Positions 1 through 8,262 of a stretch of DNA of 64,000 nt are shown one piece after another. The position numbers and the translations under genes are program-made. The DNA comes from an uncultured Eubacteriales bacterium (GTDB lineage: Bacteria > Bacillota > Clostridia > Oscillospirales > Oscillospiraceae): positions 27,413-91,412 of the forward strand of contig CASFNR010000012.1 in the NCBI GenBank assembly GCA_949296115.1. Direction: 5' to 3'. The notes under the pieces are model-generated. The model did not search any database. It saw only the letters and a program-made list of their open reading frames with translations, and had not been told where the DNA came from. The first letter of the stretch is position 1. Each line of letters begins with the position of its first letter.

Positions 1-31
1 CGCTGCACTGGCAGAGCTGGCGGCGCCATAG
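1..31 (+). CDS. C-terminal tail of an unidentified gene entering the window
   Basis: The second reading frame from base 2 is open and gives Ala-Ala-Leu-Ala-Glu-Leu-Ala-Ala-Pro before a TAG at 29-31. A terminator hairpin follows 22 bases later, which fits the end of a plus-strand gene. Only nine residues are visible, so no function can be given and the reading could be chance. Confidence 0.3.
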   Translation, partial: AALAELAAP

Positions 32-53
32 ATCCGGATTTTTTGCATACAGC

Positions 54-82
54 AAAAGCCCACGGCGATGCCGTGGGCTTTT
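54..82. terminator. Bidirectional intrinsic terminator
   Basis: Perfect inverted repeat AAAAGCCCACGGC / GCCGTGGGCTTTT with a 3-base loop. It lies between the partial plus-strand frame ending at 31 and the minus-strand glucokinase ending at 100, and has T-tracts in both directions, so it can serve both. Confidence 0.85.
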
Positions 83-99
83 GAGGATTCCGGATATTT

Positions 100-1044
100 T
101 TAGCCGAAAGCGTCCAGGGCAAGTTTGAAAGCACCGTAGGCGCCTGCATCGTTGCCCAGAGATGCCAGCGCAAACCGGGCGCCGGCAGCGGCATGGAACA
201 CATATTTCTGGAAATAGGGGACAATGCCATCCAGCAAAATCTCTCCGGCCTTGCTGACGCCGCCGCCGATGACCACCACCTCCGGATTAACTGTACTGCA
301 CACGTTGCCCAGAAGCATGCCCATATAGTCGTAGACCTGCTCCAGAATGGCAACAGCGGCGGGGTCCCCGGATTTGGCTGCATCAAACACGTCTTTACAG
401 GTGAGATTTTCCACCTGGTTCAGGGTGCTGGGCAGATCGGTGGTTTTCAGGAAGTCCCGGGCCAGCCGGACGATGCCCGTGGCGGAGCAATACTGCTCGG
501 CACAGCCGAATTTGCCGCAGTTGCAGGGAACGGTTTCCTTGGGATTAAGCACCAGATGGCCGATCTCCGCACCGGAACCATGGGCACCATGGAGCAGATT
601 GCCCTCCACCACGATTCCGCCGCCCACGCCGGTCCCCAGGGTGACGAACACCATGTTTCCGCAGCCCTGGCCGCCGCCCTTCCAGAATTCGCCCAGGGCG
701 GCCACGTTGGCGTCGTTGCCCGCTTTCACTGGAAAACCGGTAAGGGTGCTGAGGGTATCGGAGATGTTGAACACACCCCAACCCAGGTTGACGCACTTGT
801 TGACCACGCCCTTGGCATTTACCGGTCCGGGAACGCCGATGCCCAGACCCAGAATATCCGAATTGGGAATGCCGTGGTCGTCCAGGTAGCCGCGGATTGA
901 GGCCGCAATGTCCGGCAGAATCCGGCTGCCGCCCTGATCGGTGTTGGTGGGAATTTCCCATTTGTCCAGCATGGCGCCGGTTTCGTCAAAATACGCAATC
1001 TTGACGGTGGTGCCGCCAAGGTCAACACCAAAGCCGTATTTCAT
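100..1044 (-). CDS. glk: ROK-family glucokinase
   Basis: A cytoplasmic sugar kinase of 314 residues that phosphorylates glucose to glucose-6-phosphate using ATP. The N-terminus carries the phosphate-binding motif DLGGTTVK, followed by GNDANVAALGE with the catalytic Asp, LGTGVGGGIV, and the ROK zinc motif CNCGKFGCAE. Length and motif order are those of full ROK glucokinases. The ATG at 1042-1044 is preceded by a CAGGAGGGG ribosome site. It is transcribed away from the neighbouring phosphoglucose isomerase, whose substrate is its product. A different hexose such as N-acetylmannosamine cannot be excluded from motifs alone. Confidence 0.9.
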   Translation of the reverse strand: MKYGFGVDLGGTTVKIAYFDETGAMLDKWEIPTNTDQGGSRILPDIAASIRGYLDDHGIPNSDILGLGIGVPGPVNAKGVVNKCVNLGWGVFNISDTLSTLTGFPVKAGNDANVAALGEFWKGGGQGCGNMVFVTLGTGVGGGIVVEGNLLHGAHGSGAEIGHLVLNPKETVPCNCGKFGCAEQYCSATGIVRLARDFLKTTDLPSTLNQVENLTCKDVFDAAKSGDPAAVAILEQVYDYMGMLLGNVCSTVNPEVVVIGGGVSKAGEILLDGIVPYFQKYVFHAAAGARFALASLGNDAGAYGAFKLALDAFG

Positions 1045-1076
1045 ATGTATACCCCTCCTGAAGAATGGATGTCTCT

Positions 1077-1082
1077 ATTATA
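1077..1082 (-). promoter_or_regulatory. -10 box of the glucokinase promoter
   Basis: A perfect TATAAT on the minus strand 33 bases upstream of the start codon. The hexamer 17 bases further upstream (CTGGTA) is a poor -35, so the promoter may need an activator. Confidence 0.55.
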
Positions 1083-1261
1083 CATATTTCCATGAAAAAT
1101 ACCAGAGGAAATCAAGAAAAAATCGTGATTCCCCGAAAGATGACGGGATGGGGTATGACCGGCATAAGTTTTCGCAAAAAGACTTGCGTTTAACGGCGAT
1201 TTGCGGTAACATATACATGATACATCCCCGATGCAAAAAGGAAAGGACGTGTTACTGCAAC

Positions 1262-2569
1262 ATGATTAAAGTAGATATTTCCAATGTCTGGGGGCAGATC
1301 GCCCTGCCGGATCTGCTGGCCATGGAAAAGGAAGTCTCCGCCGCTCACGAGACCCTGATGGACGGCTCCGGCGCAGGCAACGACTTTCTGGGCTGGCTGA
1401 ATTTGCCTGTCCGGGAGGCAACCCAGGAAATCCGCCGGATTCAGATGTCCGCCGAAAAAATCCGCCGGGAGTCCGATGCGTTCGTTGTGATCGGCATCGG
1501 CGGCTCCTACCTGGGTCCCCGGGCTGCCATTGAGCTGCTCCAGGGCCCCAACCACAACATCGGCAAAGGCAAGGGCAATCCCCAGATCTTCTTTGCCGGC
1601 AATGGCCTGAGCACCCGGCACTGGAATGAGCTGTGCCGCCTGCTGGAGGATAAGGACTTCTCCATCGCCATCATCTCCAAGTCCGGCACCACCACCGAGC
1701 CCGCCATCGCGACCCGGGCCCTGCGCTGGATGCTGGAGCGCAAGTACGGCACCGACGGCGCAAAGAGGCGGATCTACGCCATTACCGACCCCTGCAAGGG
1801 CGCCCTGCGGCAGATGGCAACCGAAGAAGGCTGGGAGAGCTTCGTCATTCCCCCCAATGTGGGCGGACGGTTCTCCGTGCTCACCGCCGTGGGCCTGCTG
1901 CCTCTGGCAGTGGCGGGCATCGACATCATGGAGCTGATGAACGGCGCCATGGACGCCAAGGAAGCCTACGACCTGCGCTCCTTTGAAAATCCCGTGTGGC
2001 AGTATGCCGCCGTGCGGAACCTGCTGTACCGCAGCGGCAAGGTCATGGAAATCTTCGAATCCTTCGAGCCGGGTTTCAAGATGTTCGGCGGCTGGTGGCA
2101 GCAGCTGTTCGGCGAGTCCGAGGGCAAGGACGGCAAGGGTATTTTCCCGGTTACTGCGGAGTTCACCGCTGATCTGCACTCCTTGGGGCAGATGATTCAG
2201 CAGGGCCAGCGCAACATCTTTGAGACCATGATCCGCTTTGATCCCCCCGCCCAGAAGTACACCATCGGCTCCGACTGGAAGAACCTGGACGGCCTGAACT
2301 ACCTGGAGGGCAAGACCCTGGACTTCGTGGATGAGAAGGCATTCCTGGGCACCCTGGCGGCCCATGTGGACGGCGGCGTGCCGGTGATCACCGTGGACGC
2401 CGGAGAGCTGAATGACCGGAAGGTGGGCGAGCTGTTCTTCTTCCTGGAGCTGTGCTGCGGCGTTTCCGCCTACATCCTGGGGGTCAATCCCTTCAACCAG
2501 CCCGGTGTGGAGCTGTACAAGCGCAATATGTTCCAGCTGCTGGGCAAGCCCGGATACGAGTCCAAGTAA
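1262..2569 (+). CDS. pgi: Glucose-6-phosphate isomerase
   Basis: Interconverts glucose-6-phosphate and fructose-6-phosphate in cytoplasmic glycolysis. The 435-residue protein shows GIGGSYLGPRAAIE, the sugar-phosphate loop SKSGTTTEPA, the family signature around NVGGRFSVLTAVGLLPLAV, and the C-terminal NPFNQPGVELYKRNMF with the catalytic lysine. The short bacterial length matches clostridial enzymes. The frame stays open upstream to 941, but ATG 1262 is chosen because it begins the conserved N-terminus (MIKVDISNVW) and follows an AGGAAAGGAC site. It is divergent from glucokinase, which makes its substrate. Confidence 0.95.
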   Translation: MIKVDISNVWGQIALPDLLAMEKEVSAAHETLMDGSGAGNDFLGWLNLPVREATQEIRRIQMSAEKIRRESDAFVVIGIGGSYLGPRAAIELLQGPNHNIGKGKGNPQIFFAGNGLSTRHWNELCRLLEDKDFSIAIISKSGTTTEPAIATRALRWMLERKYGTDGAKRRIYAITDPCKGALRQMATEEGWESFVIPPNVGGRFSVLTAVGLLPLAVAGIDIMELMNGAMDAKEAYDLRSFENPVWQYAAVRNLLYRSGKVMEIFESFEPGFKMFGGWWQQLFGESEGKDGKGIFPVTAEFTADLHSLGQMIQQGQRNIFETMIRFDPPAQKYTIGSDWKNLDGLNYLEGKTLDFVDEKAFLGTLAAHVDGGVPVITVDAGELNDRKVGELFFFLELCCGVSAYILGVNPFNQPGVELYKRNMFQLLGKPGYESK

Positions 2570-2601
2570 GTGTCCAGATAGAAAGAATCACAAATTAGTA
2601 G

Positions 2602-2630
2602 TTGCAAAAATATACGTTTGCTGGTAGAAT
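2602..2630 (+). promoter_or_regulatory. Vegetative sigma-A type promoter for the P-loop gene
   Basis: TTGCAA (2602-2607), a 17-base spacer, and TAGAAT (2625-2630), 43 bases before the ATG of the next gene. It shows that the P-loop gene can be transcribed separately from pgi, after which no terminator is seen. Confidence 0.75.
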
Positions 2631-2672
2631 GTCCATAAGCCATTATTCTGGCAAGCAAAGGAGGACTTTCCG

Positions 2673-3080
2673 ATGATTCATGTTATTATGGGCCTGAAGG
2701 GCTCCGGCAAGACCAAGAAACTGATTGACGCCATCCATGATGCCGTCGCAGAAGCCCACGGCGATGTGGTATGCATTGAGTACGGCAGAAAGCTGACTTA
2801 TGATGTTACTTATAAGGTTCGCCTGGTAGATTCCCAAGAGTACGGCATTTGCTCCCCTGAGATGCTCAAGGGTTTCCTCAGCGGTATGCATGCAGGCAAC
2901 TTCGATATTACCAACGTCTTTATTGACAACCTGTACAAGACCATCGGCAGCGATACCGACGCCGCTGTGGACTTCGTAGAGTGGTGCGCCAAGTTCGCTG
3001 AAAACAACGCCATGGAGATTACCATGACCATTTCTGCGGACCCCGCTACCGCCCCCGAAGCGCTGAAGAAGTACCTGTAA
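2673..3080 (+). CDS. Small orphan P-loop protein, function unknown
   Basis: A 135-residue soluble protein starting with MIHVIMGLKGSGKT, a textbook Walker A loop at residues 7-14. A hydrophobic strand ending in acid (ITNVFIDNL, residues 78-86) could be Walker B. No further domain is recognised, and at this size it is little more than a minimal nucleotide-binding fold. It has its own promoter and its own terminator, so it forms a single-gene transcript. An AGGAGG-like site (AAAGGAGGAC) precedes the ATG. A nucleotide or small-molecule kinase, or a regulatory ATPase, is possible, but nothing in the context decides it. Confidence 0.75.
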   Translation: MIHVIMGLKGSGKTKKLIDAIHDAVAEAHGDVVCIEYGRKLTYDVTYKVRLVDSQEYGICSPEMLKGFLSGMHAGNFDITNVFIDNLYKTIGSDTDAAVDFVEWCAKFAENNAMEITMTISADPATAPEALKKYL

Positions 3081-3095
3081 ATCCCAATTGAACCC

Positions 3096-3128
3096 GCCGC
3101 CGCAGTGAAAGCTGCGGCGGCTTTTCTT
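3096..3128 (+). terminator. Intrinsic terminator of the P-loop gene
   Basis: Ten-base GC stem GCCGCCGCAG / CTGCGGCGGC with a 6-base loop, followed by TTTTCTT. Confidence 0.9.
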
Positions 3129-3163
3129 GTGGGGACTTTTGACAAAAAAAGATAAATCGGGGC

Positions 3164-3192
3164 TTGAAATGTGATTTTTAATTCTTTATAAT
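3164..3192 (+). promoter_or_regulatory. Vegetative promoter of the MATE gene
   Basis: TTGAAA (3164-3169), 17-base spacer, perfect TATAAT (3187-3192), placed 32 bases before the start codon and just after the preceding terminator. Confidence 0.85.
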
Positions 3193-3224
3193 GGGGCAGA
3201 GTTGAAGATTGTTAGGAGGAGCAT

Positions 3225-4592
3225 ATGGGTACAACTACCTTGCAGGAAAATAAAATGGGCGTTATGCCGGTGGGCAAGCTGATGATCAACATGGCGCTGC
3301 CCATGATTATCTCCATGCTGGTGCAGGCGCTGTACAACGTGGTGGACAGCATCTATGTGGCGCAGGTTTCGGAAAGCGCCGTGACCGCCCTGTCGCTGGC
3401 ATTTCCTGTGCAGAATTTGCAGATCGGATTTGCCACGGGCATCGGCGTTGGCGTCAATTCCCTGCTGAGCAAAAGCCTGGGACAGAAGAACCAGGAGGAG
3501 GCCAACCGGGCTGCCGGCAACGGTATCGTGCTGATGGCAATTGTCACGGTGCTGTTCATGCTGTTCGGCATCTTCGGCGTGCGGCCTTACTACGAGATGC
3601 AGTCCACCGTGACGGAAACGGTAGAGGGCGGCATTGCCTATACCCGGATCTGCTGCGTGGTAACCGTGGGCATCTTCATGGAGATTCTGGGCGAGCGGCT
3701 GCTGCAGTCCACGGGCCGGACCATATACACCATGATTACCCAGAGCACCGGCGCCATTATCAACATCATTCTCGACCCCATCCTGATCTTCGGCTGGCTG
3801 GGATTCCCCAGAATGGGCGTGGCCGGCGCGGCGGCGGCTACCGTATTCGGTCAGTGCGTGGCGGCGATTATGGCCCTGTATTTCAACCACAAGTATAACC
3901 CCGAGGTGCAGTTCGCCAAAAAGTACCTGAAGCTGGAAAAGCGGACGGTATTCAACATCATGACCGTGGGTTTCCCCTCCATCGTGATGAACGGCATCGG
4001 CTCTGTGATGAACTTCGGTATGAACCAGATTCTCCAGGGCTTCACCGAAACTGCTACCAGCGTGTTCGGCATTTACTTCAAGCTTCAGAGCTTCTTCTTC
4101 ATGCCCCTGTTCGGCATCAATAACGCCACCATTTCCATCATCGCCTACAACTACGGCGCCCAGAAACCCAAGCGGATTACCGGCACCCTGAAAATTGCCT
4201 GCGCCGGCGCATTGGCGCTGATGATGACCGGATTCCTGGTGTTCCAGTTTGCTCCAGATCTGCTGCTGGGTCTGTTCAATCCCAGTCCCACCTTTCTCCA
4301 GATTGGCCGCTCTGCTCTGCGGATCATCAGCTGGAGCTTCCCCATTGCGGCTATCTGCATCGCCCTGAGCGCCAGCTTCCAGGCACTGGGCAACGGCAGC
4401 TATTCCACCATCGTTTCCCTGTGCCGGCAGATGCTGGTGCTGCTGCCGGTGGCTTATCTGCTGAGCCTTACCGGAGAGGTAAACAATGTGTGGCTGTCCT
4501 ATCCCATCGCGGAAATCGTCAGCGGTGCGGCGACCCTGTTCTTCTTCCGGCGGATTTACCGGCAGAAGATCCAGCCGCTCTTTGAAAAATAA
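3225..4592 (+). CDS. MATE-family multidrug/sodium antiporter
   Basis: A 455-residue inner-membrane exporter with about twelve hydrophobic segments arranged as two related halves. The first half contains ALYNVVDSIYVAQV and a GIGVGVNSLLSKSLGQ stretch typical of NorM/DinF-like MATE proteins, and the second half repeats the pattern around MNQILQGF and NYGAQKPKR. Such proteins expel cationic drugs or metabolites in exchange for Na+ or H+. The substrate cannot be read from the sequence. It is preceded by TTAGGAGGAGC before ATG 3225 and lies alone between a promoter and a terminator. A second MATE gene begins at 63620. Confidence 0.92.
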   Translation: MGTTTLQENKMGVMPVGKLMINMALPMIISMLVQALYNVVDSIYVAQVSESAVTALSLAFPVQNLQIGFATGIGVGVNSLLSKSLGQKNQEEANRAAGNGIVLMAIVTVLFMLFGIFGVRPYYEMQSTVTETVEGGIAYTRICCVVTVGIFMEILGERLLQSTGRTIYTMITQSTGAIINIILDPILIFGWLGFPRMGVAGAAAATVFGQCVAAIMALYFNHKYNPEVQFAKKYLKLEKRTVFNIMTVGFPSIVMNGIGSVMNFGMNQILQGFTETATSVFGIYFKLQSFFFMPLFGINNATISIIAYNYGAQKPKRITGTLKIACAGALALMMTGFLVFQFAPDLLLGLFNPSPTFLQIGRSALRIISWSFPIAAICIALSASFQALGNGSYSTIVSLCRQMLVLLPVAYLLSLTGEVNNVWLSYPIAEIVSGAATLFFFRRIYRQKIQPLFEK

Positions 4593-4601
4593 TGCCCCAG
4601 C

Positions 4602-4635
4602 CGAAGCACGGACAACCTCCGTGCTTCGTTTTTTT
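4602..4635 (+). terminator. Intrinsic terminator of the MATE gene
   Basis: Stem CGAAGCACGG / CCGTGCTTCG with a 7-base loop and a seven-T tail. Confidence 0.92.
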
Positions 4636-4655
4636 AAACAAAAAAAGGAAGCCTA

Positions 4656-4684
4656 TTGACAAAACGGGAAAAGAAGCGTATACT
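4656..4684 (+). promoter_or_regulatory. Strong vegetative promoter of the metal ATPase
   Basis: Consensus TTGACA (4656-4661), 17-base spacer, TATACT (4679-4684). Its near-consensus form suggests that expression is set by a repressor rather than by promoter weakness. Confidence 0.88.
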
Positions 4685-4691
4685 GACAGTA

Positions 4692-4714
4692 TCAATTGAA
4701 CGATTGCTCATATG
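4692..4714 (+). promoter_or_regulatory. Possible ArsR/SmtB-type operator
   Basis: Interrupted palindrome with half-sites TTGAAC and GCTCATA, about 8 bases after the -10 box and thus covering the transcription start. Spacing and half-sites resemble operators of metal-sensing ArsR/SmtB (CadC-like) repressors, which commonly control this class of pump. No such repressor gene is in the window, so the assignment is inference. Confidence 0.4.
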
Positions 4715-4740
4715 TAAAAATAAATCAGGAGGAACCGGGT

Positions 4741-6972
4741 ATGACGAAAAAGGTCTATACCATTGAGAATCTGGACTGCGCCAACTGTGCGGCGAAAATA
4801 GAAAGCAAGTTCAACGACCACCCCCAAGTGGAAGAGGCGGTCATCACCTTCGCCACCAAGCAGCTGCGGCTGACGGCAGAAGCCCCGGATGACCTGATTC
4901 CGGAGCTGACCCAGATCGCCCGGAGCATAGAACCGGAGGTGGAGATCCGGGAAAGAGGCGATGGGGTGCCCACCCAGAGCAGGCACCATCATGGAGAAAG
5001 CTGCGGCTGCGGAGAAAGCTGTGAGAATTCCAGACAGGAAGGGGCCTGCGGCTGCGGAGCGCACAGCCATGGGGAGGGCTGCGGGTGCGGGGAGCACCAC
5101 CATGACCACAGCTGCAGCTGTGAAGCGCATCACCACGATGACCAGGAAGCCCATGGTCAGGACAACCGGGAGGGCCTGGAGCTGCTTCTGGGCGGCGGAC
5201 TGTTTCTGCTGGGGCTGCTGCTGCGGCAGAGCCTGGGCTGGGCCGCCCTCCTGGTCAGTCTGGCGGCCTATGTGGTGCTGGGCAGAGAGGTTGTGGTAAC
5301 GGCCCTGAAGAATCTGGTGCGGGGCCATGTGTTCGACGAGAATTTCCTCATGTCCCTGGCTACCATCGGCGCCTTCTGCATCGGGGAATACCCGGAAGCG
5401 GTAGGCGTGATGCTGTTCTACCGGGTGGGAGAATTCTTTGAGCACAAAGCGGTGGAACGCAGCCGCAGCCAGATCATGGAGGCGGTGGACCTGCGGCCGG
5501 AGGTTGTTCATCTGGTAGAGGGGGAGACCGTCCGGGAAATTCCCGCCCGGGAGGCACAGGTTGGCGACCTCCTCCTGGTGCGGCCCGGCGACCGGATTCC
5601 CCTGGATGGACAGGTGGTTACCGGCACCAGCCGGCTGGACACCGCTCCCATCACCGGCGAGCCGGTGCCGGTGGGAGTGGGTCCTGGAAGCAGCGTGATT
5701 TCCGGCTGCGTCAATACCCAGGGGCAGCTGACCATGCGGGTGGAAAAACCCCTGTCCGAATCCATGGTAACCCGGATTCTGGACAGCGTGGAAAATGCTG
5801 CAGCCAGCAAGCCGAAAATGGATCGGTTTATCACCCGATTTGCCCGCATTTACACCCCGGTGGTGGTATTCGGTGCCCTGGCAACGGCAGTGATTCCCTC
5901 CCTGGTGACGGGAAACTGGAGTTATTGGGTGTACACGGCCCTGACCTTCCTGGTCATGAGCTGTCCCTGCGCCCTGGTGCTCAGCGTGCCTCTGGCCTTC
6001 TTCGCCGGAATCGGCGCAGGCAGCCGGAAAGGAATCCTCTTCAAAGGCGGACAGTCCATGGAGGCCATGGTCAAGGTTAAGACCGTGATCGTGGACAAAA
6101 CAGGCACCATCACCAAGGGAAACTTCCGGGTTCAGCAAGTGGTGGGAGATGGAGAACTGCTGCGGCTGTGCGCCAGCTGTGAGCAGCAATCCAATCACCC
6201 CATTGCCGTCAGCATTGCGGCGGCGGCAAATGAACAGGGGCTGGAACTGCTGACTCCGGACGCGCTGGAGGAAGTGCCGGGCATGGGCATCCGGGCGGTG
6301 CTGGACGGAGAGGAGATCCTCTGCGGCAACGCCAAGATGCTGAAGGAAGCAGGAATTCCCGTTCCTCGGATTCCCCGGGCAGGAACCCATGTGCTGGTGG
6401 CCGTGGCGGGGCAGTACCGGGGGTACCTGGTGATTGACGATACCCTGAAACCCGGCGCAGAGCCGGCGGTGCGCAGGCTTCGGGAAAACGACGTCGAGAC
6501 GGTGATGCTCACCGGAGATACGGAGGAATCCGCCCGGGCTGTGGCCGGGGCAGTGGGTATCCGGCAGGTATACAGCGGGCTGCTGCCCCAGCAGAAGCTG
6601 GAACGGCTGCAGAGAATCCGGACGGAGCGGGGAGCCGTGATGTTCGTGGGAGACGGCATCAACGATGCGCCGGTTCTGGCCGGGGCCGATGTAGGCGCTG
6701 CCATGGGCAGCGGCGCCGACGCCGCCATCGAAGCGGCGGATGTGGTGTTCATGACCTCGGACGTGGAGGCAATCCCTCAGGCCATGGAAATTGCCCGGTC
6801 CACCGGGAAAATTGCCTGGCAGAATGTGGTGTTCGCCCTGGCGGTAAAGCTGGGTGTGATGATCCTGGGCCTCAACGGATTTGCGTCCATGTGGCTGGCG
6901 GTGTTTGCTGACTCCGGCGTAGCCATGCTGTGCGTACTCAACTCCATTCGACTGCTCTACAAAAAGAAGTGA
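4741..6972 (+). CDS. Heavy-metal (Zn/Cd/Pb-type) P1B ATPase with His/Cys-rich linker
   Basis: A 743-residue membrane pump that exports soft divalent metals using ATP. Residues 5-65 form an HMA domain with the binding motif DCANCAAKI. Residues 82-139 are an unusual linker with several CGCG blocks and HHH/HHHDH clusters. The membrane core carries SCPCALVLS, the metal-selecting CPC of helix 6. The cytoplasmic domain has the phosphorylated DKTGTITKG and the hinge GDGINDAPVLAGADVG. The CPC motif with a Cys-type HMA fits the ZntA/CadA group better than Cu pumps, but selectivity is inferred. ATG 4741 follows AGGAGG; the frame is open upstream only through a TTG without a site. The next gene starts 4 bases downstream. 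Confidence 0.93.
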   Translation: MTKKVYTIENLDCANCAAKIESKFNDHPQVEEAVITFATKQLRLTAEAPDDLIPELTQIARSIEPEVEIRERGDGVPTQSRHHHGESCGCGESCENSRQEGACGCGAHSHGEGCGCGEHHHDHSCSCEAHHHDDQEAHGQDNREGLELLLGGGLFLLGLLLRQSLGWAALLVSLAAYVVLGREVVVTALKNLVRGHVFDENFLMSLATIGAFCIGEYPEAVGVMLFYRVGEFFEHKAVERSRSQIMEAVDLRPEVVHLVEGETVREIPAREAQVGDLLLVRPGDRIPLDGQVVTGTSRLDTAPITGEPVPVGVGPGSSVISGCVNTQGQLTMRVEKPLSESMVTRILDSVENAAASKPKMDRFITRFARIYTPVVVFGALATAVIPSLVTGNWSYWVYTALTFLVMSCPCALVLSVPLAFFAGIGAGSRKGILFKGGQSMEAMVKVKTVIVDKTGTITKGNFRVQQVVGDGELLRLCASCEQQSNHPIAVSIAAAANEQGLELLTPDALEEVPGMGIRAVLDGEEILCGNAKMLKEAGIPVPRIPRAGTHVLVAVAGQYRGYLVIDDTLKPGAEPAVRRLRENDVETVMLTGDTEESARAVAGAVGIRQVYSGLLPQQKLERLQRIRTERGAVMFVGDGINDAPVLAGADVGAAMGSGADAAIEAADVVFMTSDVEAIPQAMEIARSTGKIAWQNVVFALAVKLGVMILGLNGFASMWLAVFADSGVAMLCVLNSIRLLYKKK

Positions 6973-6976
6973 TGCC

Positions 6977-7840
6977 ATGAAACCGACATTTTACAACTGT
7001 GACTGCCATATTCACATGGTTCTGGACGGAGCGGACTGGAAGCGGGCCGTTGATCGGCACCGGCAGCAGCCGGAGGACGGCTGGATTCGGCAGGTACTGC
7101 GGCATTATCAGGAATTGGGATTTTCCTATCTCCGGGACGGGGGCGACCGGTGGGGCGTTGGAAAACGGGCCCGGGAACTGGCGGGGGAGTATGGCATCCG
7201 CTACCGGACCCCCTTATCCCCCTTGTGCAAGACGGGGCATTACGGCGGATTCATCGGAACCCGGTATGAAACCCTGGAAGAATACGGGGTCCTGGTGCGG
7301 AAGGCACGGGCGGAGGGAGCCGACTTTGTCAAAATCATGATCTCCGGACTGATGGATTTTGACCGGTTCGGCGTGCTCACCGAAGAGGGGCTTTCCGCCG
7401 GGGAAATCCGGGAGCTGATTCACATTGCCCATGAGGAGGGTTTCCCGGTGATGGCCCATGCCAACGGTCCCCGGACCGTGGAGGCAGCGGCCCGGGCGGG
7501 TGTGGATTCCGTGGAACACGGCGCTTATCTGGACGAAAATGCCCTGTGCGCCATGAAAGAGGCCGGGACGGTCTGGGTTCCTACCCTCTCTACCATCGGC
7601 AACCTCCGGGGAAAAGGCCGGTTCCGGGAGACAGCAGTGGAAGCCATCCTGGAAAGTGCCATGGAAAATGTCCGGCGATTTGCCGGTATGGGGGGCTTGC
7701 TGGCCCCGGGTACCGACGCCGGCGCCTGGGCCGTGCCCCACGGAAGCCGGACGGAGTTTGCCCTGCTGGAACAGGCCCTGGAAGGCATGGAGAGGACGTC
7801 CCTGGAACGGGGAACGGAGAAAATATGCGTGACATTCTGA
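6977..7840 (+). CDS. Amidohydrolase-superfamily protein
   Basis: A 287-residue soluble metal-dependent hydrolase. The strand-1 metal motif is CDCHIHM (residues 8-14), a GADFVKIM segment supplies the lysine that bridges the metals in many relatives, MAHANG gives a histidine, VEHGAYL another, and PGTDAGAW supplies the final Asp. These are the landmarks of the imidazolonepropionase/prolidase-like branch, but the chain lacks the usual C-terminal beta-sandwich part and is about 100 residues shorter than those enzymes. Substrate is unknown. It starts 4 bases after the ATPase stop and shares its transcript, so a link with metal stress is possible but unproven. A terminator follows at once. Confidence 0.8.
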   Translation: MKPTFYNCDCHIHMVLDGADWKRAVDRHRQQPEDGWIRQVLRHYQELGFSYLRDGGDRWGVGKRARELAGEYGIRYRTPLSPLCKTGHYGGFIGTRYETLEEYGVLVRKARAEGADFVKIMISGLMDFDRFGVLTEEGLSAGEIRELIHIAHEEGFPVMAHANGPRTVEAAARAGVDSVEHGAYLDENALCAMKEAGTVWVPTLSTIGNLRGKGRFRETAVEAILESAMENVRRFAGMGGLLAPGTDAGAWAVPHGSRTEFALLEQALEGMERTSLERGTEKICVTF

Positions 7841-7842
7841 TG

Positions 7843-7877
7843 TCCGGGGGGCGGTAAACCGCTCCCCGGATTTTTTT
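7843..7877 (+). terminator. Intrinsic terminator of the ATPase-amidohydrolase operon
   Basis: GC-rich stem (TCCGGGG, GCGG / CCGC, TCCCCGGA) with a TAAA loop and a seven-T tail directly after the amidohydrolase stop. Confidence 0.9.
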
Positions 7878-7916
7878 AAGGGAAGTTGCCCGGTTCGGGG
7901 CAACTTCCCTTTTTTT
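7878..7916 (+). terminator. Second terminator, at the left edge of the phage module
   Basis: Thirteen-base stem AAGGGAAGTTGCC / GGCAACTTCCCTT with an 8-base loop and seven Ts. It is stacked directly after the previous terminator and ends 28 bases before the first phage gene. Its stem resembles the hairpin at the right edge of the module (14451-14481). Confidence 0.88.
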
Positions 7917-7944
7917 GCACCTAGGGATGGAAAGGAAGGGTGAT

Positions 7945-8262
7945 ATGGAAGGCAGGGAACGATCCCTGAAACAGAGAATCCGGGCCGGAGAGATCCGGAA
8001 ACAGGACGTGGCACGGCGCTTGGCAGAACTGGCCTTCGCCCAGGCGAATGACTGCGCCCGGCTGGCCCTGGAGCCGGACTCCAACTTGGAAGGGTTGGAC
8101 TTGACGCTGCTCAGCGAGATAAAACGCAACGAGAAAGGAACGGTGGAAATCAAACTGATCGACCGACTGAAAGCACTGGAACAGCTGGCGCAGCTGACGG
8201 TGGAGGACAAAACAGCCCTGGAGGGACTGCTTCAGGCGCTCCGGGAAGGGGAAACGGAATGA
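7945..8262 (+). CDS. Probable phage terminase small subunit
   Basis: A 105-residue, highly charged helical protein placed directly before the large terminase, where the DNA-recognition subunit normally sits. Residues about 50-80 contain EIKRNEKGTVEIKLIDRLKA and a leucine-rich helix, a pattern I associate with short clostridial phage small terminases and related uncharacterised proteins. ATG 7945 is chosen over an upstream in-frame ATG at 7927 because AGGAAGGG lies at the correct distance only for the later one. It overlaps the next gene by four bases (ATGA). No helix-turn-helix is certain, so the role rests partly on position. Confidence 0.6.
   Translation: MEGRERSLKQRIRAGEIRKQDVARRLAELAFAQANDCARLALEPDSNLEGLDLTLLSEIKRNEKGTVEIKLIDRLKALEQLAQLTVEDKTALEGLLQALREGETE

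Noticed and set aside
4708-6978. A 756-codon minus-strand open frame opposite the metal ATPase
   Set aside because: It mirrors the ATPase with low-complexity His/Gln/Gly/Pro composition and no start signal. The plus-strand motifs are unambiguous.
6977-7840. Amidohydrolase cut short by the phage module next to it
   Set aside because: The C-terminal end is followed by a proper terminator before the module, and the core metal motifs through the final Asp are present, so the short form looks native.
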